64,000 bases of DNA from Clostridium aminobutyricum (GCF_017255415.1 NZ_JAFJZZ010000002.1:401413-465412), one strand, 5' to 3'; counted from the stretch's first letter, positions 17,375 to 25,951 are shown. Numbers and translations: made by a program. Notes: generated by a model from the letters alone, not told the origin.

Positions 17375-17430
17375 TTGACAAGTGAAATTACGTTGCTTAT
17401 AATATATTAAAACTATAGGAATACTATAAA
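17375..17430 (+). promoter_or_regulatory. Transporter operon promoter and operator
   Basis: TTGACA (17375-17380), 17 bases and TATAAT (17398-17403), a full consensus promoter. AAAACTATAGGAATACTATA (17409-17428) lies at +1 and resembles the nifH-like and metY operator sequences. Confidence 0.75.
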
Positions 17431-17467
17431 TAATAAATCTTAAAGCGAATGCTGACTGAAAAAACAG

Positions 17468-17511
17468 AGGCTAAGTTTAACTGTGATGGTTTTACTTGGC
17501 CTTTTCTTTTA
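17468..17511 (+). terminator. First leader terminator of the transporter operon
   Basis: AGGCTAAGT pairs with ACTTGGCCT (one G-U), with a looser inner helix, then TTTTCTTTT. GCTGACTGAAAAAACAGAG precedes it, the same type of motif as before the 10221 terminator. Confidence 0.6.
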
Positions 17512-17565
17512 AACAAAATAAGAACTGCTGTAAAAGCAGAAAAAATTGGTTGACTAGTAGTCTGG

Positions 17566-17626
17566 AGACCAAATAGGACCGTTTGATTTATGGATACATA
17601 AATGGGCCTATTTGGTCTTTTTATTT
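17566..17626 (+). terminator. Second leader terminator of the transporter operon
   Basis: AGACCAAATAGG and CCTATTTGGTCT form a perfect 12-bp stem; an inner ATTTATG/CATAAAT helix fills the loop. TTTTTATTTT follows. It ends 75 bases before the first permease start, so two terminators in series separate promoter and genes. Confidence 0.75.
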
Positions 17627-17700
17627 TAGCAATTGCAACTGCAACGATTCGTCTTCGTATATGGATGGGGACCATAAATTTAATGTTGAAAGGAGAGAAC

Positions 17701-18492
17701 ATGATGTCAGATTGGTTAAGGCAACTAAATAAAAGACTCTTTACCCTTTATGCAATTATTGCGTTTTTTATATTGTGGGAAGTTGCAGCGCAGCAGCAGT
17801 GGATTGATACGCAATTTATACCAGCTTTTTCAACCGTAATGGCGAAGGGCTGGGAGCTCTTGATAAGCGGACAGCTGCTGATTCATATTGCCACAAGTCT
17901 GCAAAGAATATTTTTGGGATTTCTTTTGGCAGTTGGAATCGCCCTTCCACTGGGCTTTGCCCTCGGTGGCTGCCTGCCTGCTGTCACGAAATTTTTAATG
18001 CCTCTGTTTAATACCTTTGCACAAATAAATGCCTTTACACTTTTTCCGCTGTTTATTATATTGTTTGGCATTGGGGAGGGTTGTAAAATCAGCATTATTT
18101 TCTGGGCAGCCATATGGCCGATCTTGTTTACGACCATAGCGGGCGTTCAGCAAATCGATCCGCTCCTGATAAAGGCGGCCAGTGCGATGGGTGCGAAAGG
18201 GCCTCGGATTTTCTTTCAAGTTGTCCTGCCCGGAGCTGCAACCCGGTTGGCTACAGGGATTAAATCGGGTATGACAATGGCTTTTATGATATTGATCGGA
18301 GCGGAACTGATGGGATCGGAGGCAGGACTCGGCTGGCTGATTCAAAATTCAAAAAAGAATTATGAGATGCCGCGCATGTATGTGGCCATTATAACCATCG
18401 CCATCGTGGGGCTTTTAATATCCTATCTGCTGGATTGGCTTGAAGACAGTATTATCACATGGAAGGAAGTGTCGAATGATGTTACGCTTTGA
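17701..18492 (+). CDS. ABC transporter permease 1 (SsuC/TauC type)
   Basis: 263 residues, about six membrane segments, with the EAA-type ATPase contact loop IKAASAMGAKGPRIFFQVVL followed by PGA. This is the nitrate/sulfonate/bicarbonate permease family, which imports organosulfur or other small anions. AAAGGAGAG at 17690-17698 serves the ATG at 17701 (17704 is equally possible); the frame upstream of this runs through the terminator and is not coding. It is one of four permeases in this operon. Confidence 0.88.
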   Translation: MMSDWLRQLNKRLFTLYAIIAFFILWEVAAQQQWIDTQFIPAFSTVMAKGWELLISGQLLIHIATSLQRIFLGFLLAVGIALPLGFALGGCLPAVTKFLMPLFNTFAQINAFTLFPLFIILFGIGEGCKISIIFWAAIWPILFTTIAGVQQIDPLLIKAASAMGAKGPRIFFQVVLPGAATRLATGIKSGMTMAFMILIGAELMGSEAGLGWLIQNSKKNYEMPRMYVAIITIAIVGLLISYLLDWLEDSIITWKEVSNDVTL

Positions 18493-18525
18493 TTTCAATA
18501 AAACGGAAAGAAGGAGGTCATGAAC

Positions 18526-19326
18526 ATGCGAATAGATCCTTCAAAACTGTTGAAGCAGGTCAAAAATATGGCAGTAAGCAGCTTATCCATTCTTTTATTT
18601 TTCTTATTATGGCAGCTTGCTTCCAGCACAGGGCTGTTAAACGACTCGATCATACCTCAAGCCATCGATGTGATCAAAGAAATAGGCAGACGATTAATAG
18701 ACGGGGTGTACTTGACGCATACCCTATTGACCTTGAAACGGGCAGCAATCGGATTTCTCTATGCACTGATTATTGGTATCACGGCAGGCTTCCTGCTGGG
18801 GGGGAAGTTCAAAACCCTTGCTAAGCTGCTGATGCCGCTTTTCAAACTGCTTGAAAAACTGAACCCCTTTGCACTTTTTCCTGTTTTTATGATGCTGTTC
18901 GGCATTGGAGAGACTTGCAAAGAAGTTCTTGTATTTTGGGTATGCGTATGGCCGGTGTTATTCTACACCATTTTAGGTGTAGAAGGGGTTGATCGGTTGA
19001 TGATAAGATCAGCAAAAACGATGGGCGCAAAAGGCGGCAGACTGTTTCTGAAAGTCATTTTGCCGGCAACGACACCGGATATATTTACCGGCATCAAACT
19101 GAGTGCTCAATGGGCCTTTTTTATGATTATATCAGGCGAGATTATGGGCTCGTCAGCAGGCTTAGGCTGGTTCATCTGGACCTCTCAAATTAAATATCAA
19201 ATTATCTCTCTTTATGGAGCCACGATATATGTTGCCATTTTAGGTGTGATTATCAATAAACTATTCCGGAAACTGGAGAGCCGGTTCCTTCCGTGGAAGC
19301 AGAAGGCTTTTGAGATTGCAGATTAA
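18526..19326 (+). CDS. ABC transporter permease 2 (SsuC/TauC type)
   Basis: 266 residues with about six membrane segments and the contact loop MIRSAKTMGAKGGRLFLKVI followed by LPA. It is the same family as permease 1 and may form a heterodimer with it. AGGAGG at 18512-18517 is too close to the ATG at 18520 and fits the ATG at 18526. It follows permease 1 by 33 bases. Confidence 0.88.
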   Translation: MRIDPSKLLKQVKNMAVSSLSILLFFLLWQLASSTGLLNDSIIPQAIDVIKEIGRRLIDGVYLTHTLLTLKRAAIGFLYALIIGITAGFLLGGKFKTLAKLLMPLFKLLEKLNPFALFPVFMMLFGIGETCKEVLVFWVCVWPVLFYTILGVEGVDRLMIRSAKTMGAKGGRLFLKVILPATTPDIFTGIKLSAQWAFFMIISGEIMGSSAGLGWFIWTSQIKYQIISLYGATIYVAILGVIINKLFRKLESRFLPWKQKAFEIAD

Positions 19327-19341
19327 ACGAGTGATGGAAGA

Positions 19342-19387
19342 CCGCTTAGCTTTTCCGATTCAGGACTGAAGAATAACGGAAAAGCGG
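19342..19387 (+). other. Intercistronic hairpin before the first binding-protein gene
   Basis: CCGCTT-AGC-TTTTCCG pairs with CGGAAAAGCGG leaving a three-base bulge. There is no T-run; a processing or stabilising hairpin is likely. Confidence 0.5.
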
Positions 19388-19435
19388 AGTTATAGATAGA
19401 TCATAAAGGTTAAAAAAAGAATAGGAGTGAATGAA

Positions 19436-20527
19436 ATGAGTTCAAAAAAAATTAACAGTAAAGGAATTATCGGTGCAGTCGTTATAGTCGTATTGATCAT
19501 TGCAGTGATTGCAGGTACGAGACTGGGCAAAACCCCAAATGCATCGCCGTCTGCTTCCACAGGAGGGGCTGAAGTAGCGAGCACTGGCGTCTCAGATGAT
19601 GAGTTGTTCCCGCTTAGAACCAATACCAGAAAAGATTGCACACTAGCACCGGTTTTGGTTGCGGACAAATTAGGATTTTTTAAAGAAGAGGGATTAAAAC
19701 TGGTCTTTACGGGTGAATTGACGCAAGCACAGATCCTGCCTTCCGTTTTAAATGGAAATAACGATTTTTCAGACGGACATCCCAACGATCTTGCGCTGAA
19801 AATCAACGGGGGAGCGAATATTATCGGCGTAGAGCGTTCTATCATTGAACCGCCTTCCAGTGTGGATAAAAAACTTCGTCACATGAGATATTATGTCAAC
19901 GAGTCATCAGGCATTAAAAACTGGGATGATTTAAAGGCTGCTATTGCAAAATTGCCGAAGGGGAAGACCTTGAAAGCAGGCGGCTGGCCAAGCACCTGCG
20001 AGGATTTTGTTCTCAACAATATTTTAGACAAAAATGGCATACAACGAAGCAGTCTGGAATGGACCACGTTTGAGACAGATCTGGAAAAAATTCAGGCACT
20101 CAAGCAGGGACTTATCGATATAACCTTAGTGCATCCTCCTTTTTTTGATGCCGCAGCAGAAGCAGGGCTTATACAGATAGGCGATTCCAGTGATTCCACC
20201 TTGGGCGAAGCGGCAGGTACGTACTTGTACTACTTTACTACCGATTTTGTCGAAGAACATCCGGAACAAGTCAAGGGCTTTGTCCGTGCCATGTTAAAAG
20301 CGCAGAAATGGGCCAATGCACATGTGGAAGAAACGGCAAAGCTAACAGGGGATTACATCGGAATAGAGGTGAAGGGAAACCATTACTATGCGGAGACCTC
20401 AAAGATTAGTGACAAAGCGATTCAGCCATGGATCGATGACCTGATTAAGACAGGACTAATCAAGGAAGGGGAACCGGGATCTAAAGTAAGTGATGTTGTT
20501 ACCCACGAGTTTGAAGCAGACGAATAA
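19436..20527 (+). CDS. ABC transporter substrate-binding protein 1 (NMT1/SsuA-like)
   Basis: 363 residues. An N-terminal hydrophobic stretch (about 10-32, IIGAVVIVVLIIAVIAG) without a lipobox cysteine looks like an uncleaved anchor or a Sec signal. The mature part has the NMT1-like binding fold: RKDCTLAPVLVADKLGFFKE at the start, NDFSDGHPNDLALKINGGAN, and a second lobe with AAGTYLYYFTTDFVEEHPEQ. Such proteins bind sulfonates, nitrate, taurine or thiamine precursors. AGGAG at 19423-19427 serves the ATG at 19436. The ligand is unknown; an organosulfur compound is suggested by context. Confidence 0.83.
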   Translation: MSSKKINSKGIIGAVVIVVLIIAVIAGTRLGKTPNASPSASTGGAEVASTGVSDDELFPLRTNTRKDCTLAPVLVADKLGFFKEEGLKLVFTGELTQAQILPSVLNGNNDFSDGHPNDLALKINGGANIIGVERSIIEPPSSVDKKLRHMRYYVNESSGIKNWDDLKAAIAKLPKGKTLKAGGWPSTCEDFVLNNILDKNGIQRSSLEWTTFETDLEKIQALKQGLIDITLVHPPFFDAAAEAGLIQIGDSSDSTLGEAAGTYLYYFTTDFVEEHPEQVKGFVRAMLKAQKWANAHVEETAKLTGDYIGIEVKGNHYYAETSKISDKAIQPWIDDLIKTGLIKEGEPGSKVSDVVTHEFEADE

Positions 20528-20541
20528 AAAATGAATGTTTC

Positions 20542-20597
20542 GGAAAGGGGCAGATGGTGATCGAAAGCTTTTAAGCACCGTCTGTCTCTTCCCTTCC
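20542..20597 (+). other. Long intercistronic hairpin between binding protein and ATPase genes
   Basis: GGAAAGGGGCAGATGGTG pairs imperfectly with CACCGTCTGTCTCTTCCC over about 16 bp, with no T-run. Such hairpins often protect the upstream binding-protein message and give it higher level than the ATPase. Confidence 0.6.
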
Positions 20598-20625
20598 TTA
20601 AAAATAGAGCAGAGGAGTGTTTTGA

Positions 20626-21531
20626 ATGACCACACAAAATAATGAAGCTACTGAAAATAAGCCCTCAGGGAAAACGGAATGGACGGATAAAATAGTAGTC
20701 AAAAATGTTGGAAAGGTTTTTAATATAAAAAACAGAAAGGATGCCAATGGAAGTGCCTTTACAGCGATTGAAAATGTCAACCTGACAGTTCGGAAAGGGG
20801 AGTTTTTGACGATTGTGGGGCCGAGCGGCTGCGGAAAATCCACCTTGATGGATATGATTGCAGGGTTGTCCCAAGTCAATACGGGAGAAATATACATTGA
20901 TAATAAACAGATCAAGGGACCGGATCTGGATCGGGGAATTGTGCTTCAGGGGTATGCGTTGTTTCCCTGGCGGACCGTACAGCAAAATATCGAATTTGGC
21001 TTGGAGTCCAAAAAAGTGCCTAAAAATGAGCGGAACAAAATAAGTGCTGAATTTATAAATCTCGTAGGGCTGAACGGTTTTGAAGACCGGTATCCCTATG
21101 AATTATCCGGGGGCATGAAGCAGAGAGTAGCCATTGCACGGGCACTTGCTTATGATCCGGAAGTCCTTCTGATGGATGAACCCTTTGCGGCAGTGGACGC
21201 TCAAACCAGAGAAGTATTGCAGGATGAATTGTTGAGAATATGGGAAAAAACTCAAAAAACAATTATATTTATTACCCACAGCATAGAAGAGGCTGTGGGG
21301 CTGGCAGACCGGGTGGCCATTATGTCCGCAAATCCCGGAACCGTTAAAAAGGTTATTGATGTGAACCTGCCAAGACCTCGAAGAATCGGAGATGTCAGCG
21401 CTTCCGTAGAATTCAGTTGGATTGCCACCAGAGTCCGGGAACTGCTTCTGAATGAGGCTTCTGAAGCCCAAGAAACAAAAGATTCCGGAATAAACCTGGC
21501 CGATGCCATTTCTCCGACGGCCTCTGTATAG
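20626..21531 (+). CDS. ABC transporter ATPase (SsuB/TauB type)
   Basis: 301 residues with Walker A GPSGCGKST, Q-loop LQGYALFPWRT, signature LSGGMKQR, Walker B VLLMDEPFAAVD and the switch His in ITHSIEEA. It is the only ATPase in the operon, with two permeases upstream and two downstream, so it probably serves both pairs. A 40-residue C-terminal tail follows the usual SsuB end. GAGGAG lies ahead of the ATG at 20626. Confidence 0.93.
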   Translation: MTTQNNEATENKPSGKTEWTDKIVVKNVGKVFNIKNRKDANGSAFTAIENVNLTVRKGEFLTIVGPSGCGKSTLMDMIAGLSQVNTGEIYIDNKQIKGPDLDRGIVLQGYALFPWRTVQQNIEFGLESKKVPKNERNKISAEFINLVGLNGFEDRYPYELSGGMKQRVAIARALAYDPEVLLMDEPFAAVDAQTREVLQDELLRIWEKTQKTIIFITHSIEEAVGLADRVAIMSANPGTVKKVIDVNLPRPRRIGDVSASVEFSWIATRVRELLLNEASEAQETKDSGINLADAISPTASV

Positions 21532-21544
21532 TGAGGACATTTCG

Positions 21545-22495
21545 ATGGATAATAAAGTTCTTACAGGTTTGAAACGAGTTGTGATACAAAGTTCGGGCTT
21601 GCTGATCATAGGGCTGATATGGCAAATCGCACCGGCCCTGGGATGGGTGGACAGTATGTTTGTACCGTCTTTATCCACCACCGTTAAAGCACTTATCAAG
21701 CTTTGGATCGTTAATGATTTGTATATGCATATCTTGTCAAGCCTTTGGCGGGTGCTTTCAGGGCTGCTCATTGCATCGGCAATTGCTATACCATTAGGAT
21801 TTATCTTCGGCAGGTGGTTTCCCTCCATCTATGAAGCAGTGGAGCCACTGCTTCGAATATTCACGAAGGTAAATCCTTTTTCACTAATCCCTATATTCAT
21901 TCTTTTGTTTGGGTTTGGTGAAGCGATAAGGATTGCCGTCGTGACATGGGTCTGCATTTGGCCTATTCTTTTTGGAACGGTGACCGGATTGAGAACCATT
22001 GACAAAGATCTCATAAAAGCGGCGGTATCCATGAAAGTATCTCCGTTGGGACTGATTTTAAAAGTGCTGTTACCGGGTTCCATGCACGCTATTTTTACAG
22101 GGCTTAGACTGGGCGTAGAAATGTCATTTTTTATACTGATAGCAGGTGAAATGTTGGGAGCTAACTCCGGCTTGGGTGTGATCATTCATAATTCCAATCA
22201 CTTTTTTAACATGCCTAGACTTTATGCCAGTGCACTGGTCGTCGTATTGCTGGGTGTATTTCTCAACCTTTTTCTGAAATATTTGCAAAACGGGCTGTTT
22301 TTCTGGAAAGAACCCCACCATATCTTCGGAAGCGTACATGAAGATAAGCCCGGAACAAAAATAGGAAGGGTTGAACTGCTGATCCTTTCGGTTATTATCG
22401 GATTACTATTGGTATTGGGCTCACAGCAAATTCAAAAAGCAGCTGAAATAGCGGCAGATCCTACCCGCGGCTATACGCAGGACGCGGGAAATTGA
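21545..22495 (+). CDS. ABC transporter permease 3, with extra C-terminal segment
   Basis: 316 residues, about 50 longer than permeases 1, 2 and 4. The core has six membrane segments and the loop IKAAVSMKVSPLGLILKVLL. After it comes a linker and a seventh hydrophobic segment (VELLILSVIIGLLLVLGS) with a short polar end, not usual in this family. GTGAGG lies 8-13 bases before the ATG at 21545; the frame upstream overlaps the ATPase and is not needed. Confidence 0.85.
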   Translation: MDNKVLTGLKRVVIQSSGLLIIGLIWQIAPALGWVDSMFVPSLSTTVKALIKLWIVNDLYMHILSSLWRVLSGLLIASAIAIPLGFIFGRWFPSIYEAVEPLLRIFTKVNPFSLIPIFILLFGFGEAIRIAVVTWVCIWPILFGTVTGLRTIDKDLIKAAVSMKVSPLGLILKVLLPGSMHAIFTGLRLGVEMSFFILIAGEMLGANSGLGVIIHNSNHFFNMPRLYASALVVVLLGVFLNLFLKYLQNGLFFWKEPHHIFGSVHEDKPGTKIGRVELLILSVIIGLLLVLGSQQIQKAAEIAADPTRGYTQDAGN

Positions 22496-22511
22496 ACGGA
22501 GGAATGGCGTA

Positions 22512-23288
22512 ATGATACCGTTTAAATTAGAAAAAGTAAAAAGCCTATTTGTAATACTTATCTTTTTTATTGTTTGGGAGGCAGTCACCAGGCTTGGAAT
22601 AGTCGATTCCATGCTTCTTCCTTCCTTTAGCGAGGTATTGGTGTCGACGTGGCAATTGTTTGCGGAAGGCGTTTTATGGCCGCACCTTTCCTTGAGTCTG
22701 GTGCGTGCGGCAGCAGGCTTTGCTATCGCCGTCGTCATCGCCATACCGTTAGGGATTTTGATGGGCGGCCTTTCCAAAAACGTTCAGATGGCAACGGAGC
22801 CGGTGGTCGAACTGTTTTCTCAGGTGAACCCTTTTATATTATATCATCTGATTTTGATTTTTATGGGAATCGGAGAATGGACCAAAATAACAATTATTGC
22901 GTGGACGTGTATTTGGCCCTTGCTTTTCAGCACGATATCCGGTGTTTACCACATCGATGCTGCTCACATAAAATCAGCGAAAACGTTTCAATTGAACCGA
23001 TGGCAGATGGCTGTCAAGGTACTGCTGCCCGGTGCTGTGCCGCAGATTATGTATGGTGTGCGCCTCAGTGCAAGCTACTCCTTTTTTATGCTGATCGCGG
23101 CTGAGATGATGGGCGCTGAGTCGGGCCTCGGATTTTTTATCATATTGAGCCAGCGGTATTACAAAATCACATGGGTATATGCTGCCGTTCTCATGATTAC
23201 CGTTTTGGGCGTACTGATGGATTGGGTGATTACAATGGTGGAAAGAAAGTTTTTACGGGCTTACGTACAGGAGGAAGTCAATGATTAG
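22512..23288 (+). CDS. ABC transporter permease 4 (SsuC/TauC type)
   Basis: 258 residues, six membrane segments and the contact loop IKSAKTFQLNRWQMAVKVLL followed by PGA. GGAGG lies at 22499-22503. It ends eight bases inside the following binding-protein gene, so the two are translationally coupled. It probably pairs with permease 3. Confidence 0.88.
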   Translation: MIPFKLEKVKSLFVILIFFIVWEAVTRLGIVDSMLLPSFSEVLVSTWQLFAEGVLWPHLSLSLVRAAAGFAIAVVIAIPLGILMGGLSKNVQMATEPVVELFSQVNPFILYHLILIFMGIGEWTKITIIAWTCIWPLLFSTISGVYHIDAAHIKSAKTFQLNRWQMAVKVLLPGAVPQIMYGVRLSASYSFFMLIAAEMMGAESGLGFFIILSQRYYKITWVYAAVLMITVLGVLMDWVITMVERKFLRAYVQEEVND

Positions 23289-24387
23289 GAAGAGATTGTT
23301 GCGTGTCGGAACAGGAAAAAAGGTTCCCTTTACTCAATTGGTTAAAATCAGAAATTTTACCGCATGGACCATAGGTCTTCTGTGTATTGTTCTGCTGTCC
23401 GGATGCAGCGGCAATATAAGCCATGCTGAAAAATATACGGGTGACAAAGCGGATACGGAAAATAGCGTGATTCGAATTGCTTATTCCGGAAAGCTGGATG
23501 AAAGTCCTCTTTTTGCGGCTGTTGAAAATGGTTATTTTGAGGAGCAGGGCATAAGAGTGGAGTTAATCAACGGAGAGGATGCCGAAATACAAGAGGGCAT
23601 CCGATCGGGAACGATTGACGGTGTCACTGCGGACTATCGATTTTTTAAGTCTATTGAAGAAGGCCTTCCCCTGCAGTTTACGGCAGGGCTGCATGCAGGC
23701 TGCATTCGTTTAATCGTGCCTGCGGATTCTGAAATAGGATCGGTCACGGATTTGCAAAATGCAACAATCGGCATCGAGGCACCCGGTGACGGAACCATGG
23801 TGATTGCTTCCATGCTATTTAAAAATAATGATATGTATCAGGACGGTGAAGAAGTTCAATGGAGCTGCTATGGAGAAGCGGGTTATGAAAAAGCATTTCA
23901 AAATAAAGAGATCGATGCTGCTTTCATATGGGAACCGGCAGAAAATACCGCAGAACAATTGGATCAAACCTATCGGACGATTTTTGCGACTGCGCAAAAG
24001 AGCAGTACAGGGGGACACGGACATAATCACAGCAGCAGTATCCATTTCACCAGATCCTTTGTGGGGCTTTCCGGTAAACTGATTCAGGAACACAGAGATA
24101 AAGCCGCTTTTATAACAAAGGCGTGGCTTGAAGGTGCGGTCTGGGTATCGGAAAATCCGGAGGCAGCGGTAAAACTTGCTGCTTCAAAATACGGTGTCAA
24201 AGGCAGCTATGAAGACAATATGGAATTAATCTCATCGTATATGTGGACCAATGGCGTTAAAGACGCAAAACCGAATATTCAATATTATATAACGGAACAG
24301 AGGGCGAACGGGTTATTGGACAATACCTTAGAGGAAGAAGATTTTTATCGGAAGGTTTTCGCTGAGATATTGCCGGAGTTCCAATGA
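23281..24387 (+). CDS. ABC transporter substrate-binding lipoprotein 2 with His-rich loop
   Basis: 368 residues. A basic N-terminus is followed by a hydrophobic stretch (29-41) and lipobox LLSGC with Cys42, so it is a membrane-anchored lipoprotein. The mature part is NMT1/SsuA-like ([60 protein letters not shown]). Around residues 241-252 it has [12 protein letters not shown], a His-rich loop that suggests bound metal and is absent from binding protein 1. It overlaps permease 4. The long N-terminal leader before the hydrophobic stretch is unusual. Confidence 0.82.
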   Translation: MIRKRLLRVGTGKKVPFTQLVKIRNFTAWTIGLLCIVLLSGCSGNISHAEKYTGDKADTENSVIRIAYSGKLDESPLFAAVENGYFEEQGIRVELINGEDAEIQEGIRSGTIDGVTADYRFFKSIEEGLPLQFTAGLHAGCIRLIVPADSEIGSVTDLQNATIGIEAPGDGTMVIASMLFKNNDMYQDGEEVQWSCYGEAGYEKAFQNKEIDAAFIWEPAENTAEQLDQTYRTIFATAQKSSTGGHGHNHSSSIHFTRSFVGLSGKLIQEHRDKAAFITKAWLEGAVWVSENPEAAVKLAASKYGVKGSYEDNMELISSYMWTNGVKDAKPNIQYYITEQRANGLLDNTLEEEDFYRKVFAEILPEFQ

Positions 24388-24416
24388 AATTGATTGAAAG
24401 AAGAAGGTGTATAAAA

Positions 24417-25346
24417 ATGCCGATTAAAGTGCCGGACAATTTTCCTGCAATAGAGATCTTAAATAAAGAAAATATATTTACTATGCAGGAAAGTCGAGCC
24501 TATCACCAGGACATTCGTTTATTGGAAATAGCAATTTTAAATTTAATGCCTATTAAAATTGAAACTGAAACACAGATATTGAGGCTTTTAGGGAATTCTC
24601 CCCTTCAAGTTAAAGTGACATTTTTGCATCCCAAAACGCATACTTCAAAAAATACATCGGAAAATCATCTTGATATTTTTTATAAAACCTTTGAAGATGT
24701 AAAACAGGATCGGTTTGACGGATTGATTATAACAGGGGCACCTGTTGAACAACTGGAATTTGAGGAAGTGAATTATTGGGATGAGTTGAAAGAAATCATG
24801 GAATGGAGCACCCAACATGTTTATTCGACTTTGCATATTTGCTGGGGTGCGCAGGCGGGTCTTTATTATCATTACGGCATCAAAAAATACCTATTGAGGG
24901 AAAAACTGTCCGGTGTATTCCATCATAAAATAGTTAAAAAAAATGTGAAGCTTTTAAGGGGATTCGATGATACTTTTCTGGTTCCTCATTCACGCCATGC
25001 GACAGTAAGGAGAGAAGATATTGACAAGGTTTCAAAACTGGAAATTATAGCAGAGTCAAAGGAGGCAGGGGTCTATATTGTAAAGGCGATGGGAGGGCGT
25101 CAGATCTTTGTGACAGGCCACTCTGAATATGATCCGCTTACCCTTAAAGCAGAATATGACCGGGATGTCCTAAAGGGGTTGGAGGTTAACATTCCGAAGA
25201 ATTATTTTCCTGATGATGACCCGAAGAAATATCCTAAGGTTACATGGAAAAGCCATGCAAATTTATTGTTTTCCAATTGGTTGAATTATTATGTGTATCA
25301 GGAAACACCCTATCATTTAAATGGGATATGCTCCTCCTTGTGGTAG
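24417..25346 (+). CDS. metA: Homoserine O-acetyltransferase, MetA type
   Basis: 309 residues of the MetA (HTS) family: [20 protein letters not shown], catalytic Cys142 in [12 protein letters not shown], and His/Glu in VTGHSEYD. Position 111 is Glu ([10 protein letters not shown]); in this family Glu111 goes with acetyl-CoA and Gly111 with succinyl-CoA, so the product should be O-acetylhomoserine, the substrate of MetY at the other end of the cluster. GAAGGTG at about 24402-24408 serves the ATG at 24417; the frame overlaps the preceding gene's end. It is the last gene of the transporter operon. Confidence 0.92.
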   Translation: MPIKVPDNFPAIEILNKENIFTMQESRAYHQDIRLLEIAILNLMPIKIETETQILRLLGNSPLQVKVTFLHPKTHTSKNTSENHLDIFYKTFEDVKQDRFDGLIITGAPVEQLEFEEVNYWDELKEIMEWSTQHVYSTLHICWGAQAGLYYHYGIKKYLLREKLSGVFHHKIVKKNVKLLRGFDDTFLVPHSRHATVRREDIDKVSKLEIIAESKEAGVYIVKAMGGRQIFVTGHSEYDPLTLKAEYDRDVLKGLEVNIPKNYFPDDDPKKYPKVTWKSHANLLFSNWLNYYVYQETPYHLNGICSSLW

Positions 25347-25419
25347 AAAAGTTTTTACTCGACTATCGGGCATAAGAGGCGCATATCCTGTTTTTGAAAT
25401 GATTTCTTACGAATCGCTA

Positions 25420-25815
25420 TTAGAATTTTATAACTTCTGGCTGACCTGTAAAAGAATAAAAAGTTGCTGTAGCATCTTCTAGATAAAGCACTTCCATAAG
25501 ACCGTCGTCCACAGTGTACATACCGCTTAAAATCGAATTTTGTTCCAGCATTTGTTCGCGGGCTTCTCTGCGATTATCAGGAATTACTTTTGCCTCGATT
25601 CGGATCCAAGAGTTTTCTTTTCCCATAGCAGAGATTTCAATTTTAGGATTTTCTAACATCTGCTTATAACACTTTTTTTGATTGTTTGTAACAATATAAA
25701 GTTTTCCCTCAAATTCAGCGATGGCTCCGAACGGACGAACACGAGGTTGATCTCCGTCTATAGTTGCAATATGAAAAGTGGGATTTTCTTTTAAGTATTC
25801 AAATACTTTTTTCAT
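25420..25815 (-). CDS. Pyridoxamine 5'-phosphate oxidase-like flavin protein
   Basis: 131 residues, a small split-barrel flavin-binding protein: VFEYLKENPTFHIATIDGDQ, PRVRPFGAIAEFEGKLYIVT, NNQKKCYKQMLENPKIEISA. Members bind FMN or F420 and act on unknown substrates. AAAGGAG lies ahead of the ATG at 25815; a TTG at 25833 is in frame but contains that site. It is divergent from the HxlR regulator, which probably controls it. The first gene on the minus strand after the 6.9-kb small protein. Confidence 0.85.
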   Translation of the reverse strand: MKKVFEYLKENPTFHIATIDGDQPRVRPFGAIAEFEGKLYIVTNNQKKCYKQMLENPKIEISAMGKENSWIRIEAKVIPDNRREAREQMLEQNSILSGMYTVDDGLMEVLYLEDATATFYSFTGQPEVIKF

Positions 25816-25840
25816 TTCAGTTGCTCCTTTCAAAATAAAG

Positions 25841-25930
25841 TAGTATACTATTCATGCTCTAATTATATAGAGTGAAAGACAAAATACAAGTACAATTTAT
25901 TTGTATACTAGGTATCAAATAGGATACTAC
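25841..25930. promoter_or_regulatory. Divergent control region with palindromic operators
   Basis: TAGTATACTA (25841-25850) is a perfect palindrome near the start of the flavin-protein gene. TTGTATACTAGGTATC with a nearby GGATACTACTA (25901-25930) repeats the GTATACTA core before the hxlR-type gene. The layout suggests the HxlR protein represses both. Confidence 0.55.
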
Positions 25931-25951
25931 TATAAAATGGAGGTGGACAAA

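Noticed and set aside
18489..18824. Open frame overlapping the start of permease 2
   Set aside because: It shares DNA with a clear permease in another frame and has no family features.
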